Origin: Fidelibacterota bacterium
GTDB taxonomy: Bacteria; Marinisomatota; Marinisomatia; SCGC-AAA003-L08; GCA-002719095
NCBI GenBank assembly: GCA_002705575.1
Contig: PAHI01000076.1
Span: 9,235-73,234 of the forward strand
Length of the DNA: 64,000 nucleotides
Reading direction: 5' to 3'
How positions within the stretch are numbered: position 1 is the stretch's first letter; each line of letters begins with the position of its first letter. Below the pieces are notes generated by a model. That model saw only the letters and a list, made by a program, of their open reading frames with translations, was not told the DNA's origin and did not search any database. Positions 54,524 to 64,000 of the stretch are shown piece after piece. Position numbers and translations under genes: made by a program.

Positions 54524-55685
54524 TACAGTTATTATAGATTATGCTAGAACTCCTTTTGGTTCATTTTTAGGTGGACTTTCTTCATTTTCAGCATCTGAGC
54601 TAGGTGCTTTTGCTATAAAAGGATTAATGGAAAAAGTGAAATTAGAAAGTTCTAAAATAGATGAGGTTATAATGGGGAACGTATTATCTGCTGGTATTGG
54701 TCAGGCTCCAGCTAGACAGGCAGCTATTTATGCAGGATTGCAAAAGTCAACACATTGCATGACTATAAATAAAGTGTGTGGCTCTGGTATGAAGGCCGTT
54801 ATGCTTGCAGATCAGAGTCTTAGGTCGGAGCATTCAAATTTAATTATAGCGGGTGGCATGGAAAGTATGACCAATGTTCCGCATTATTTGAAAAATTCTA
54901 GAATAGGAAGCAAGCTTGGAGATATTAAGCAAATTGATGGTATGATTAATGATGGTCTTTGGGATATTTATGACCAAACTCATATGGGAGGACACGGTGA
55001 AACTTGCGCTGAAAGCTATAATATAAGTAGGGAAGATCAAGATAATTATGCGGCTAAATCGTATAAGCGTTCACAAAAAGCTATGAGTTCCGGAATTTTA
55101 AATGATGAGATTGTTGATATATTTGATGACAAAGGAGAAAGAATTGATATAAAAGATGAAGAGCCATTGCGAGTTAAATTCGATAAGATTAAAAGTTTAA
55201 GGTCAGTTTTCAAGAAAGATGGAACAATTACTGCTGCAAATGCAAGCACAATAAATGATGGGGCCGCTGTTTGCATGCTTACCTTAGAACATAAAGCTGA
55301 TGAATTAAACCTAAAGCCAAAAGCACGGATTCTTGATAGTGTGAGCTTTTCTCATGAGCCAAAGTGGTTTACAACAGCTCCGATATCTGCTATAAATAAA
55401 ATTTTAGAAAATAATAATCTAGGTATTGATGATATTGATTTATTTGAAATTAATGAAGCCTTTTCTGTTGTTCCTTTGGTAGCTATGAAAAAATTAAATA
55501 TTAATATTGAAAAGTTAAATGTTAATGGGGGGGCAATATCTTTAGGTCATCCTATTGGATGTTCTGGCGCTCGTATTATAATGAGTTTAATTAATGGTTT
55601 GAATAATAGAAACAAAAAAATAGGAATTGCTTCAATATGTATAGGTGGTGGAGAAGCGACTGCCATGCTGATTGAGAAAATATAG
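54510..55685 (+). CDS. Acetyl-CoA acetyltransferase (thiolase)
   Basis: A thiolase of about 391 aa from ATG 54510; the ATG at 54498 would add four residues inside phoH. N-K-V-C-G-S-G-M-K holds the acylated Cys (about residue 90), N-E-A-F-S-V-V-P the Asn/His region, and G-G-A-I-S-L-G-H-P-I-G-C-S-G-A-R the His and second Cys. It condenses or cleaves acetoacetyl-CoA. The next two genes encode the hydroxyacyl-CoA and acyl-CoA dehydrogenases, so the set works in short-chain beta-oxidation or butyryl-CoA metabolism. Confidence 0.93.
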   Translation: MKKNNTVIIDYARTPFGSFLGGLSSFSASELGAFAIKGLMEKVKLESSKIDEVIMGNVLSAGIGQAPARQAAIYAGLQKSTHCMTINKVCGSGMKAVMLADQSLRSEHSNLIIAGGMESMTNVPHYLKNSRIGSKLGDIKQIDGMINDGLWDIYDQTHMGGHGETCAESYNISREDQDNYAAKSYKRSQKAMSSGILNDEIVDIFDDKGERIDIKDEEPLRVKFDKIKSLRSVFKKDGTITAANASTINDGAAVCMLTLEHKADELNLKPKARILDSVSFSHEPKWFTTAPISAINKILENNNLGIDDIDLFEINEAFSVVPLVAMKKLNINIEKLNVNGGAISLGHPIGCSGARIIMSLINGLNNRNKKIGIASICIGGGEATAMLIEKI

Positions 55686-55687
55686 TA

Positions 55688-56539
55688 ATGCATAAAAATC
55701 AAAAGATTGGGATTGTTGGTTCTGGTACTATGGGTAATGGAATTGCCCATGTGTTTGCTCAATACGGATACAATGTTTTTTTAGTGGATTTGAATCAATC
55801 TATTCTTGATAAAGCTATTAAAAAAATAGAATTAAACATGCAAAGGCAGGTTAAAAAAGAAATTATCAGTAAAAATCAGTTGATTGATTTTATGAAAAAT
55901 ATTATAGTTAGCACAGATTTAGAATCTTTAAAGGATTCTCATCTTGTGATTGAAGCTGTTAGCGAAAAAGAAGAAATAAAAACAAAGATTTTTAAAAGTT
56001 TAGATTCCATATGCAACTCTGATACTATTCTTGCTTCAAATACTTCTTCAATATCAATAACAAAGATTGCAGAGGCTACAAAGAGACCTGATAAAGTTAT
56101 AGGTATGCATTTCATGAATCCGGTGCCAGTGATGAAATTAATTGAAATAATTAAAGGCAATAAAACAAGCTCTCAAACATTAAAAATAATATTGGATATA
56201 TCCAAGTTTTTGAATAAAATTCCATTAGAATGTAATGATTCACCTGGCTTTATATCTAATAGAATATTAATGCCGCTTATTAATGAAGCGGCGTACTGTT
56301 TAATGGATAAAATTGCCAATAAGGAAGCTATTGATGGAATTATGAAACTTGGTATGGGGCACCCTATGGGTCCTTTGATGTTGGCAGATTTGATTGGCAT
56401 AGATGTGTGCGTATCTATAATGAATGTTTTAAAAGAAGGATTACAGAGTGATAAGTATGCTCCATGTCCATTGCTTATAAGTATGTTAGAGTTAAATAAG
56501 TTGGGTAAAAAAACAAATGAAGGATTTTATAAATATTAA
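55688..56539 (+). CDS. 3-hydroxybutyryl-CoA dehydrogenase
   Basis: A 283-aa dehydrogenase. The Rossmann motif G-S-G-T-M-G-N-G-I-A-H near the N-terminus is followed by E-A-V-S-E-K-E-E-I-K and M-H-F-M-N-P-V-P-V-M-K-L-I-E-I with the catalytic His. The C-terminal domain has D-S-P-G-F-I-S-N-R-I-L and G-M-G-H-P-M-G-P-L. It reduces acetoacetyl-CoA or oxidises 3-hydroxybutyryl-CoA. It lies 2 bases after the thiolase gene. Confidence 0.93.
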   Translation: MHKNQKIGIVGSGTMGNGIAHVFAQYGYNVFLVDLNQSILDKAIKKIELNMQRQVKKEIISKNQLIDFMKNIIVSTDLESLKDSHLVIEAVSEKEEIKTKIFKSLDSICNSDTILASNTSSISITKIAEATKRPDKVIGMHFMNPVPVMKLIEIIKGNKTSSQTLKIILDISKFLNKIPLECNDSPGFISNRILMPLINEAAYCLMDKIANKEAIDGIMKLGMGHPMGPLMLADLIGIDVCVSIMNVLKEGLQSDKYAPCPLLISMLELNKLGKKTNEGFYKY

Positions 56540-56541
56540 AT

Positions 56542-57681
56542 ATGAATTTTGAATTAACACAAGAGCAGAAAATGATAAAAAAAATGACTCAGGAATTTGC
56601 AAGAGATGAGTTGCTTCCTGATGTTGTTAAAAGAGATATTAATAAGGAGTGGCCTCAAGAGCAAGTACAGAAAATGGCTAAATTGGGACTTCTTGGGATG
56701 ATGGTTGACAGTGAATGGGGTGGCAATGGAATGGACACCATATCATATTCAATAGCAATGGAAGAAATCTCCAAAATAGATGCTTCAGCAGGTGTTATTA
56801 TGTCGGTTAATAATTCTTTGGTTTGTGCAATATTGCAAAAGTATGGAAATGAAGAACAAAAGAAAAAATATCTTATTCCATTAGCAAAGGGAGAAAAATT
56901 AGGGTGTTTCTCTCTATCTGAGCCTCAGTCAGGCTCAGATGCATCAAATATGAAAGTATATGCTAAAAAACAAGATGATGGATTTTTAATATCAGGTACA
57001 AAAAATTGGGTAACAAATGGTATAAAATCAGATATAATTATGTTGTTTTGTTTAACTGAAAAAGAGGTTGGACATAAAGGGATATCTTGTTTTATTGTTG
57101 AAAAAGAAAGTAAAGGCCTATCATGTGGTAAAGCGGAAGAAAAATTAGGAATTCGAGCCTCAGATACATGCGAATTATATTTTGATGGAGTATACGTACC
57201 TAAGGATAATTTAGTAGGTAGTTTAGGTGAAGGTTTTAAAATTGCATTATCTACATTGGATGGAGGAAGAATAGGTATTGCTTCTCAGGCACTTGGTATT
57301 GCGCAAGCTTCATTGGAGCATTCTATAAATTATTCCAAAGATAGAGAGCAATTTGGGAAGCCTATTTCTAGCAATCAAGCTATTCAATTTAAGCTTGCTG
57401 ATATGGCTATTGAAATAGAGTCTGCAAGGCTCTTGACTCATAAAGCAGCTTGGGAAAAAGATAGTAAAATTAACTTTAGCTCGAAAGCTTCAATGGCTAA
57501 AGTATACGCTTCTGAGGTTGCAATGCGAGCTTCAACGCAATGCGTCCAAATTCATGGTGGTTATGGATACATAAAAGAAACAGGGGTTGAAAGATTAATG
57601 AGAGATGCTAAGATAACTCAGATTTATGAGGGGACATCTGAAATTCAGAGAGTTGTAATTGCAAGAGATTTACTTAAATGA
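56542..57681 (+). CDS. Short-chain/branched-chain acyl-CoA dehydrogenase
   Basis: A 379-aa acyl-CoA dehydrogenase with F-S-L-S-E-P-Q-S-G-S-D-A, K-N-W-V-T-N-G, D-R-E-Q-F-G-K-P-I and Q-I-H-G-G-Y-G-Y. E363 in Q-I-Y-E-G-T-S-E-I-Q-R is the catalytic base in the butyryl-CoA dehydrogenase position. Flanking genes point to C4-C5 acyl-CoAs, including isovaleryl- or isobutyryl-CoA from branched amino acids. It overlaps the leucine dehydrogenase gene by 4 bases. Confidence 0.92.
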   Translation: MNFELTQEQKMIKKMTQEFARDELLPDVVKRDINKEWPQEQVQKMAKLGLLGMMVDSEWGGNGMDTISYSIAMEEISKIDASAGVIMSVNNSLVCAILQKYGNEEQKKKYLIPLAKGEKLGCFSLSEPQSGSDASNMKVYAKKQDDGFLISGTKNWVTNGIKSDIIMLFCLTEKEVGHKGISCFIVEKESKGLSCGKAEEKLGIRASDTCELYFDGVYVPKDNLVGSLGEGFKIALSTLDGGRIGIASQALGIAQASLEHSINYSKDREQFGKPISSNQAIQFKLADMAIEIESARLLTHKAAWEKDSKINFSSKASMAKVYASEVAMRASTQCVQIHGGYGYIKETGVERLMRDAKITQIYEGTSEIQRVVIARDLLK

Positions 57682-58751
57682 AGGTTTTTGACCAAATAAA
57701 AAGTAGAGGTCATGAGCAAGTAACTTATTTTCATGATCCATTAACAAATTTAAAAGCAATTGTTGCGATTCATAGTACAGTTCTTGGTCCATCGTTAGGA
57801 GGTTGCAGGATGATGAAATATGAATCAGATGATTTGGCGTTAATAGATGTATTGCGTCTTTCAAAGGGAATGACTTATAAAGCTGCAATATCGAATCTTA
57901 AATTAGGTGGAGGAAAATCTGTGATTATAGGTGATCCTAGAAAAACTAAATCTAGAGATCTTTTAGAGTCCTTTGGATCATTTATCGAAGGGCTGAATGG
58001 CAGATATATTACAGCAGAAGATATGGGTACAACTGTTCAAGATATGGAGATAATTAAGAATAAAACAGATTATGTTACTGGAATGTCAGAGCTGAAAGGC
58101 GGAAGTGGGGATCCATCTAATTTTACATCATATGGAACATATATTGGTATTAAAGCAGCAGTTTCATATAAACTTAAAAAAGATAATTTAGATGGGCTAT
58201 CTATTTTTGTCCAGGGGTTAGGAAGTGTTGGAGAGAAACTAATTTCTTATCTATCAAAGCATGATATAAAAATTTATATAGATGACATAGATAAAAATAA
58301 AATTGAATCTTGTGTATTTAAGTACAATGCTATTGATGTGTCTGACAAAGATATATATAGTTTAGATGTAGATATTTATTCTCCATGTGCTATAGGTGCA
58401 ACTATTAATGATAGTTCAATCAATAAACTTAAGTGCAAGATAGTAGCGGGTGCGGCAAATAATATTTTAGATAATTATGATAAGCATGGAAAACTCCTCT
58501 TTAAAAAAGGAATTCTATATGCTCCTGATTATGTTATCAACGCAGGAGGTTTAATAAATATATATAATGAATTAGGTGATTATGACAAGAATAGTGTTTT
58601 TAGTCAAGTAGATAATATTTATGATACATTAATGGATGTTTTTTACAAGGCTGATGAATTAGGCTTACCCACAAATATTATTTCAGATATGATTGCTGAA
58701 GAGAAAATAAAAAAAGAGAAATTTAAATTAGATTCTGGTATTAAGGTTTAA
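57678..58751 (+). CDS. Leucine (Glu/Leu/Phe/Val-type) dehydrogenase
   Basis: A 357-aa amino acid dehydrogenase. G-G-C-R-M-M and R-L-S-K-G-M-T-Y-K-A-A-I-S-N-L-K-L-G-G-G-K provide the catalytic lysines. T-A-E-D-M-G-T-T follows, then the NAD-binding G-L-G-S-V-G and A-G-A-A-N-N-I-L. It interconverts branched-chain amino acids and 2-oxo acids with NAD. The position behind acyl-CoA dehydrogenase genes suggests branched-chain amino acid breakdown. Confidence 0.92.
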   Translation: MKVFDQIKSRGHEQVTYFHDPLTNLKAIVAIHSTVLGPSLGGCRMMKYESDDLALIDVLRLSKGMTYKAAISNLKLGGGKSVIIGDPRKTKSRDLLESFGSFIEGLNGRYITAEDMGTTVQDMEIIKNKTDYVTGMSELKGGSGDPSNFTSYGTYIGIKAAVSYKLKKDNLDGLSIFVQGLGSVGEKLISYLSKHDIKIYIDDIDKNKIESCVFKYNAIDVSDKDIYSLDVDIYSPCAIGATINDSSINKLKCKIVAGAANNILDNYDKHGKLLFKKGILYAPDYVINAGGLINIYNELGDYDKNSVFSQVDNIYDTLMDVFYKADELGLPTNIISDMIAEEKIKKEKFKLDSGIKV

Positions 58752-58757
58752 TTTGAC

Positions 58758-59204
58758 TTGATAAAAGAAGCAAAAAGAAATGCCAGGATCTTTGCTCTTA
58801 ATATATCATATGCGTATGATATGACTAACAATTCAGATTATTTAAATGATAGTGGTATCAGTTCTATTATTAGTTTAACCGATTTAGAAAATTTAAATGA
58901 TGATGTTGTTGATTATGGTTATAGATTATTTAATGAATGCATAAAGAATATTAACGAAATTGATTCTTTAATAGTTGAAAAGTCAGCTAATTGGGATATT
59001 TCAAGAATTGCTCTTATTGACAGAATAATCATACGGCTAGCTTTAACTGAGATGCTTTATTTTGAAGATATTCCTCCTAAAGTTTCTATTGTTGAAGCCG
59101 TAGAAATATCAAAATCATTTAGTACTGAGGATAGCAGCAGATTTATAAATGGTATTCTTGATTCGATGTATAATAACAATATAATAAAAAAAGATAATGT
59201 ATGA
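58758..59204 (+). CDS. nusB: Transcription antitermination factor NusB
   Basis: A 148-aa all-helical protein starting at TTG 58758. [14 protein letters not shown] opens the RNA-binding helix, and the C-terminal half has [30 protein letters not shown] and F-I-N-G-I-L-D. It binds boxA with NusE for rRNA antitermination. It overlaps secA by 4 bases. Confidence 0.93.
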   Translation: MIKEAKRNARIFALNISYAYDMTNNSDYLNDSGISSIISLTDLENLNDDVVDYGYRLFNECIKNINEIDSLIVEKSANWDISRIALIDRIIIRLALTEMLYFEDIPPKVSIVEAVEISKSFSTEDSSRFINGILDSMYNNNIIKKDNV

Positions 59205-62200
59205 TTGGTTCTATTTTAAATAAAATATTTGGAAATAAATCTGATAAAGATATTAAAAGATTGACTCCTAAGTTAATTGAAATTAACAGCATTTATAAAG
59301 GTTTGGAAACTTTAAGTGACGATGAGCTTGTTGAAAAATATCAGTCGTTAAAAAAAGAGCTAAGCGATTCAATACAGACTAAGAAAAAACAATTAAATAA
59401 TGATAGAGTTTCTATTGAAAAGGTTGATGTTGAATTAAATAATTTTGAAACAACTTTTCTAAACGAAAAGTTACCTATTGTATTTGCTATTGTAAAAGAT
59501 GTTGCTCGTAGATTATGTGGCACTGAAATTTATGTCATGGAACAAAAAATGAAGTGGGATATGGTTCATTATGATGAACAGCTAATTGGGGGAATTATTC
59601 TTCATCAAGGTAAAGTCGCGGAAATGAAAACTGGAGAAGGTAAAACTCTTGTGTCCACACTTCCTATTGTTTTAAATGCTTTGACAGGAAGGGGGGTTCA
59701 TGTTATTACTGTAAATGATTATCTGGCTGAGCGTGATAGTCAATGGATGGGCTATATATATAAATTTTTAAATATAACTGTAGGTTGTAATCTGTCTCAA
59801 TTGAATAGTTTCGATAGAAGGGAGGTGTATAGTTATGATATCACTTATGGGACAAATAGTACGTTTGGGTTTGATTATTTAAGAGATAATATGGCATTTA
59901 GATCTGAAGATCAGGTACAAAGAGGTCACGTTTTTGCTATTATTGATGAGGTAGACTCGGTATTAATTGATGAATCAAGAACTCCATTAATAATTTCTGG
60001 TCAGGTTGATGCTCCTACCAATCAAAGTTATGATCAATGGCGAGATAAAATTGAATCATTAATAAAAAAACAAAATAATTTAGTAACAAAATATGTTTCA
60101 GAGGCAGAGGATTTATTAGAGTCTAACAAAAAAGAAGCTGGTACAAAATTGCTTATTGCTAATAGAGGCTTTCCTAGACACAAGAGATTAATAAAAGTGA
60201 TGCAAAAAGAAGGTGTACAGCAATTATGCTACAGTATTGAAAGTGAATACTTACGAGATAAAAAAATGGCTGAGATTGATGAAAACCTATATTTCACAAT
60301 AGATGAAAAATCAAATATTGTTGATTTGTCAGATATGGGTAGAAATGAGTTGTCTTCTAATGAGCCTGAGAGTTTTGTTATACCAGATCTTGGAGAAATT
60401 TTTCACGACATAGATAAAGAAAATATTGCTGATAAAGAGAAAATGGCAAAAAAAGAAAAAGCACAATTATTGCATTCTGAAAGGAGTGATAGAATCCATA
60501 CAATTAATCAATTGCTTAGAGCCTTTTCTCTGTTTTTTAAAGATGAAGAATATATAGTTAAAGAAAGTAAAGTTCAAATTGTAGATGAACATACTGGAAG
60601 AGTTATGCATGGGAGAAGGTATAGTGATGGATTGCACCAAGCCTTAGAGGCTAAAGAGCGGGTTATTATTGAAAAGGAAACTCAAACAGTCGCAACGATA
60701 ACTATTCAGAATTATTTTAGAATGTATGAAAAACTTGCAGGTATGACAGGAACCGCTATGACTGAAGCCCCTGAATTAATGGAAATATATAAGCTTGATG
60801 TTGTTGAAATACCTACTCATAGACCTGTTGTCAGGAAAGATCATAATGACATGATATATAAAACAAAAAGAGAAAAATATAATGCATGTTTAGATAAGAT
60901 TCAGGAATTGTCAGATAAAGGTCAGCCTGTTTTAGTAGGTACTACATCTGTTGAAGAGTCTGAGACTTTATCGGTATTGCTAACAAGAAAAAAAATATCA
61001 CATAATGTACTTAATGCAAAACAGCATGATAGAGAGGCTGAAATTATAACGCGTGCAGGTCAGAAAGGAGCGATAACAATTTCAACGAATATGGCAGGTA
61101 GAGGTACAGATATAAAATTAGGAGAAGGTGTTGATAAATTAGGTGGACTATTTATTTTGGGCACAGGCAGGCATGAGTCTAGAAGAATAGATTTACAGCT
61201 TAGAGGAAGAGCTGGAAGACAGGGAGATGAAGGAGAGTCAATTTTCTTTCTTAGTTTAGAAGATAATTTGATGAGGCTTTTTGGATCTGAAAGAATTGCA
61301 AAAGTAATGGATAGATTAGGCTTAAAAGAAGGAGAGGTGATTACCCACTCGATGGTTTCAAAATCGATTGAGAGAGCACAAAAAAAGATTGAGAGTAGGA
61401 ACTTTAGTATGAGAAAAAATCTTATTGAATATGATGATGTAATGAACCAACAAAGAACAGTTGTTTATGATAGGAGAAATCAGGCCTTAAACGGAGATAA
61501 TATTTACGATGAGATAGATACGATACTTTATGATTATATAGATATTGTGATGAATGAAGAATTAAATGCAAAAGATATTCAAGATATTAGTAGAATTCAG
61601 GATATTAAAAACATTAGAAATGATTTAATGAATATTCTATCATTAGATATTAATAATTTTATTTCAGAGGTTAAAAATAAGGAAGATTTTTTTAAAAAGA
61701 TACAGGCTGAATCAAAAAAAATATTAGAATTTAAAAATGAACAATCGCAAGATAATATTTTTGAGCAATTTTTAAGGTTTGTTGTGTTTAGAACAATTGA
61801 TCAAAATTGGAAAGAGCATCTTCATGGTATGGATCAATTAAGAGAAGGGATTAATTTACGAGCATATGGCCAGAAAAACCCCTTAGTTGAATATAAGCAA
61901 GAAGGTTACAAAATGTTTGAACAAATGATATTAGATACGAACGTGCAAACATTAAAAAGAGTTTTCAGGTCTGAAATTAATAATCAGGATAAACCTGCTT
62001 CTCAAACCAGGAATATGAACCTGTCTCATGATAAAATGCCAATTAATTTTGCTAGTCCTGAGAATGCTCAAAAAAACAACCAACAAGGAAGTGCTTCTTT
62101 AGGTTCTTCGCGTCCAAGGTTGAAGCCAATGAAAGTGGGCAAAAAATTTGGAAGAAATGATAAAGTTAAAATATCAAATGGGTCCGATAGTAGAGTGTTA

Positions 62201-62254
62201 AAGTACAAGAAAGCAAAAGAATTAATTGAACAAGGTTGGAATATCATTGAATAA
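59201..62254 (+). CDS. secA: Protein translocase ATPase SecA
   Basis: A 1017-aa SecA. Walker A is M-K-T-G-E-G-K-T near residue 144, then V-N-D-Y-L-A-E-R-D and the DEVD box [16 protein letters not shown]2 has T-N-M-A-G-R-G-T-D and [10 protein letters not shown] long extra segment at about residues 285-430 lies in the preprotein-binding region, as in Bacteroidota/Chlorobiota-type SecA. The C-terminus ends [11 protein letters not shown] and [12 protein letters not shown], without the usual zinc-binding cysteines. It drives export through SecYEG. Confidence 0.96.
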   Translation: MIGSILNKIFGNKSDKDIKRLTPKLIEINSIYKGLETLSDDELVEKYQSLKKELSDSIQTKKKQLNNDRVSIEKVDVELNNFETTFLNEKLPIVFAIVKDVARRLCGTEIYVMEQKMKWDMVHYDEQLIGGIILHQGKVAEMKTGEGKTLVSTLPIVLNALTGRGVHVITVNDYLAERDSQWMGYIYKFLNITVGCNLSQLNSFDRREVYSYDITYGTNSTFGFDYLRDNMAFRSEDQVQRGHVFAIIDEVDSVLIDESRTPLIISGQVDAPTNQSYDQWRDKIESLIKKQNNLVTKYVSEAEDLLESNKKEAGTKLLIANRGFPRHKRLIKVMQKEGVQQLCYSIESEYLRDKKMAEIDENLYFTIDEKSNIVDLSDMGRNELSSNEPESFVIPDLGEIFHDIDKENIADKEKMAKKEKAQLLHSERSDRIHTINQLLRAFSLFFKDEEYIVKESKVQIVDEHTGRVMHGRRYSDGLHQALEAKERVIIEKETQTVATITIQNYFRMYEKLAGMTGTAMTEAPELMEIYKLDVVEIPTHRPVVRKDHNDMIYKTKREKYNACLDKIQELSDKGQPVLVGTTSVEESETLSVLLTRKKISHNVLNAKQHDREAEIITRAGQKGAITISTNMAGRGTDIKLGEGVDKLGGLFILGTGRHESRRIDLQLRGRAGRQGDEGESIFFLSLEDNLMRLFGSERIAKVMDRLGLKEGEVITHSMVSKSIERAQKKIESRNFSMRKNLIEYDDVMNQQRTVVYDRRNQALNGDNIYDEIDTILYDYIDIVMNEELNAKDIQDISRIQDIKNIRNDLMNILSLDINNFISEVKNKEDFFKKIQAESKKILEFKNEQSQDNIFEQFLRFVVFRTIDQNWKEHLHGMDQLREGINLRAYGQKNPLVEYKQEGYKMFEQMILDTNVQTLKRVFRSEINNQDKPASQTRNMNLSHDKMPINFASPENAQKNNQQGSASLGSSRPRLKPMKVGKKFGRNDKVKISNGSDSRVLKYKKAKELIEQGWNIIE

Positions 62255-63428
62255 GAATAAAAAAAGAAAGAATAAGTTTAATACAAATGTTATACACAAG
62301 GGTCAACACCCAGAGAAACCCTTTGGAGCCTTATCATTGCCTATATATCAAACATCTACTTTTGAGCAAGATGATTTTGGGGAATATATTTTTGATTATT
62401 CTCGAGCTGATAATCCTACTCGTAAGAATTTAGAAGAAAATATTGCAGCTCTTGAAGGTGGTATAGGAGCTATCGCTTTTTCATCAGGAATGTCAGCTAT
62501 TTCATCTGTATGTCAAATGTTTAGTTCTGGCGATGAATTTATTTTTACAGGTAATGTTTATGGCGGTACTTATAGATTGATGGAAAAAATAATGAAGAAA
62601 TTTGGAATGAAAGTTCATTGGGTTGATACATCTTCTATAAAATCTTTTGATAATATCTTAAGTGATAAAATAAAGATGGTTTTTGTTGAAACTCCTACAA
62701 ACCCAATGATGACTTTGTCAGATATATCTAAAATATCTGAAATATGTAGAGAAAAAAATATAATACTTACGGTTGACAATACATTTATGTCTCCATTCTT
62801 TCAAAGACCATTTGAGTTTGGGGCAGATTTGGTTATTCATAGTAGTACGAAGTATATTGGAGGCCATAGTGATATTATTGGTGGCTTAGTAGTTGTTAAT
62901 AGTAATAAAAAAATATTAGAAGATTTAAAGTTTATACAAATGTCAGTAGGAGCTGTACCAGGTCCTTTTGATTGCTGGCTAACACAGAGATCGCTTAAAA
63001 CATTAGCAGTTAGAATGGAGAGACATAATTTTAATGCTATTCAAATAGCAGATTTATTGGATGCATCAAATAAAGTAGAAAAAGTTTATTATCCTGGGCT
63101 AGATAGCCATCCTCAGAAAAATTTGGCTAAAAAACAGCATTTAAATCCAAATGGAGATTGTGGTTTTGGTGGTATGATTTCGCTTAGGCTTTCAGATATC
63201 ATAAGAGCTAAAGAATTTGTAAAAAATCTTTCAATATTTCGTTTAGCAGAAAGTCTAGGAGGAGTAGAAAGTTTAATTTGCCATCCAGCAACTATGACTC
63301 ATGCTTCCGTACCATATGAAATACGTCAAAAAATAGGAATTACAGATGGATTGCTTAGGTTATCTGTTGGTATAGAGGATATTGAAGACTTAAAGAATGA
63401 TATTCAAAATGCATTAGAATCTCTTTAG
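62247..63428 (+). CDS. Cystathionine gamma-synthase/lyase family PLP enzyme
   Basis: A PLP enzyme of about 393 aa. The start is probably TTG 62247, overlapping the secA stop; TTG 62226 would add seven residues. Motifs in order are P-I-Y-Q-T-S-T-F, Y-S-R-A-D-N-P-T-R, E-T-P-T-N-P-M-M, V-D-N-T-F-M-S-P, S-S-T-K-Y-I-G-G-H-S-D (PLP lysine) and S-L-G-G-V-E-S-L-I-C-H-P-A-T-M-T-H. This is the Cys/Met metabolism family (MetB, CGL, MGL). The reaction, transsulfuration or sulfhydrylation, cannot be fixed by eye. Confidence 0.88.
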   Translation: MNKNKKRKNKFNTNVIHKGQHPEKPFGALSLPIYQTSTFEQDDFGEYIFDYSRADNPTRKNLEENIAALEGGIGAIAFSSGMSAISSVCQMFSSGDEFIFTGNVYGGTYRLMEKIMKKFGMKVHWVDTSSIKSFDNILSDKIKMVFVETPTNPMMTLSDISKISEICREKNIILTVDNTFMSPFFQRPFEFGADLVIHSSTKYIGGHSDIIGGLVVVNSNKKILEDLKFIQMSVGAVPGPFDCWLTQRSLKTLAVRMERHNFNAIQIADLLDASNKVEKVYYPGLDSHPQKNLAKKQHLNPNGDCGFGGMISLRLSDIIRAKEFVKNLSIFRLAESLGGVESLICHPATMTHASVPYEIRQKIGITDGLLRLSVGIEDIEDLKNDIQNALESL

Positions 63429-63440
63429 ATTTGTAACAAA

Positions 63441-63469
63441 TTGACACAGAAAAAAATTACCTACATTTA
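63441..63469 (+). promoter_or_regulatory. Candidate promoter of the secreted cohesin-like gene
   Basis: TTGACA at 63441-63446 is followed 18 nt after its TTG by TACATTTA (63462-63469), close to the TTG...TAnnTTTG pattern of Bacteroidota-type promoters. A TATAAA lies at 63468, but its spacing to TTGACA is long. Consensus match only. Confidence 0.4.
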
Positions 63470-63528
63470 TAAAATTATTCGTAAGTTCTCTTCAGATTTC
63501 TATTTACAATTAATTACGGAGGAGTTTT

Positions 63529-64000
63529 ATGAGTATTTTTAAGTATATTTTTATCTCGACTTTTTTATTTATGAGCATGATTTTTGCTCAAAACACATTA
63601 TCCATTGAAAATGTTGAATTGCCATCAGATGTGTGTGAGGATGTTGCAGATATAAACGGTCAAACATGCGATACAATAATTAACGTTTTTGGTTTTACGT
63701 GTGATTCAGCCTTTGCAGGTACAGAGCTTAGTGATGCGTGTGCTGCAACCTTTGATACATGTGATTTTGAAACAATTAAAGCTGATATTGTTATGACAAA
63801 TGATTTTCCAGTGGCAGGATTTGAATTTTCATTGTCTGGAGTAACAATTACTCAGTTTAGTGCTGGTACCTCAGATTTAGATTCATGGACAATTAGTGGT
63901 AACGCTGTCAAAGTTTTAGGTTTTTCAAGTCAAGGTGCAACGATAGCTCCTGGAACAAGTACTCTTGTAAAAGTAGGGTTTGTTCTAAATCAAGGTGAAA
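63529..64000 (+). CDS. Secreted protein with cohesin-like domain (partial, runs off window)
   Basis: Frame from ATG 63529 open to the window end (157 codons), behind a strong Shine-Dalgarno (GGAGGAG). Residues 1-20 are a signal peptide ending I-F-A-Q. A cysteine-rich segment with six cysteines (V-C-E, T-C-D, T-C-D-S, A-C-A, T-C-D) is followed by a cohesin-like beta-sandwich: A-D-I-V-M-T-N-D-F-P-V-A-G-F-E-F-S-L-S-G-V and L-V-K-V-G-F-V-L. Such domains bind dockerins; the UxxU selenoprotein in this window carries a dockerin-like tail. The C-terminus is unseen. Confidence 0.75.
   Translation, partial: MSIFKYIFISTFLFMSMIFAQNTLSIENVELPSDVCEDVADINGQTCDTIINVFGFTCDSAFAGTELSDACAATFDTCDFETIKADIVMTNDFPVAGFEFSLSGVTITQFSAGTSDLDSWTISGNAVKVLGFSSQGATIAPGTSTLVKVGFVLNQGE

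Overview
This window is a very AT-rich, gene-dense stretch of bacterial chromosome with about 70 genes, short intergenic gaps and many 1-14 bp overlaps. Several features point to a Gram-negative marine bacterium of the FCB superphylum, most likely Candidatus Marinimicrobia (SAR406). They are Kdo/lipid A-type genes (waaA, kdsC, an LpxH-like hydrolase), a SecA with a long insertion and no C-terminal zinc motif, secreted proteins with dockerin-like and cohesin-like modules, a plant-type LRR lipoprotein, many genes without a Shine-Dalgarno sequence and several TTG starts. The lineage is an inference; no rRNA is present.

Layout. 1-1032 (-): truncated secreted metallopeptidase with a beta-propeller. 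1092-11227 (+): LpxH-like phosphoesterase, two lipoproteins, penicillin-acylase-type hydrolase, small membrane protein, BolA, LRR lipoprotein, FAD-linked dehydrogenase, glutaryl-CoA dehydrogenase and an enoyl-CoA isomerase. 11271-13814 (+): tRNA-Glu with terminator, an anchored small protein, an alpha/beta hydrolase, a metallo-beta-lactamase-fold hydrolase and a 75-aa internally duplicated protein with its own promoter and terminator. 13887-19303 (-): miaA, glycosyltransferase, a fused FakA-FakB protein, plsY and a frameshifted DMT permease. 19472-20836 (+): two adjacent genes interrupted by in-frame UGA codons. 20866-28791 (-): secD, secF, purA, a large zinc metalloprotease and a Rieske oxygenase. 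28923-38759 (+): parA, parB, M23 peptidase, bactofilin and a complete F-type ATP synthase cluster. 38752-45771 (-): dTDP-glucose dehydratase, NeuA-like, LtaS-like, kdsC, waaA, a DUF3108 protein and a lipid kinase. 45861-49895: glycosyltransferases and wecB. 49915-51731: peptidase E, PNPOx-like and OsmC proteins. 51802-63428 (+): aspS, phoH, thiolase, 3-hydroxyacyl-CoA dehydrogenase, acyl-CoA dehydrogenase, leucine dehydrogenase, nusB, secA and a Cys/Met-metabolism PLP enzyme. 63529-64000 (+): start of a secreted cohesin-like protein.

The most exciting signal is at 19472-20836. Routine gene calling would break or shorten both genes, because UGA codons fall exactly where redox cysteines are expected. 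The first encodes a secreted thioredoxin-like protein whose CxxC site reads U-G-T-U, with a C-terminal dockerin-like domain. The second encodes a glutathione-S-transferase-like protein whose RRCPYA site reads RRUPYA. Each UGA is followed at the right distance by a hairpin with G in the apical loop, as in bacterial SECIS elements. UGA is also used as a normal stop in this window (for example gcdH), so wholesale reassignment is unlikely. I read this as a two-gene selenoprotein operon.

Other points of interest are a FakA-FakB fusion overlapping plsY (acyl-phosphate production next to its consumer), a G9 tract at the ribosome-binding position of the peptidase E gene, a textbook terminator hairpin inside a glycosyltransferase coding sequence, and a co-directional parAB / bactofilin / ATP-synthase block. 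No stretch over 300 bases lacks a gene. No CRISPR array, insertion sequence, prophage or Sec-machinery gene was seen.
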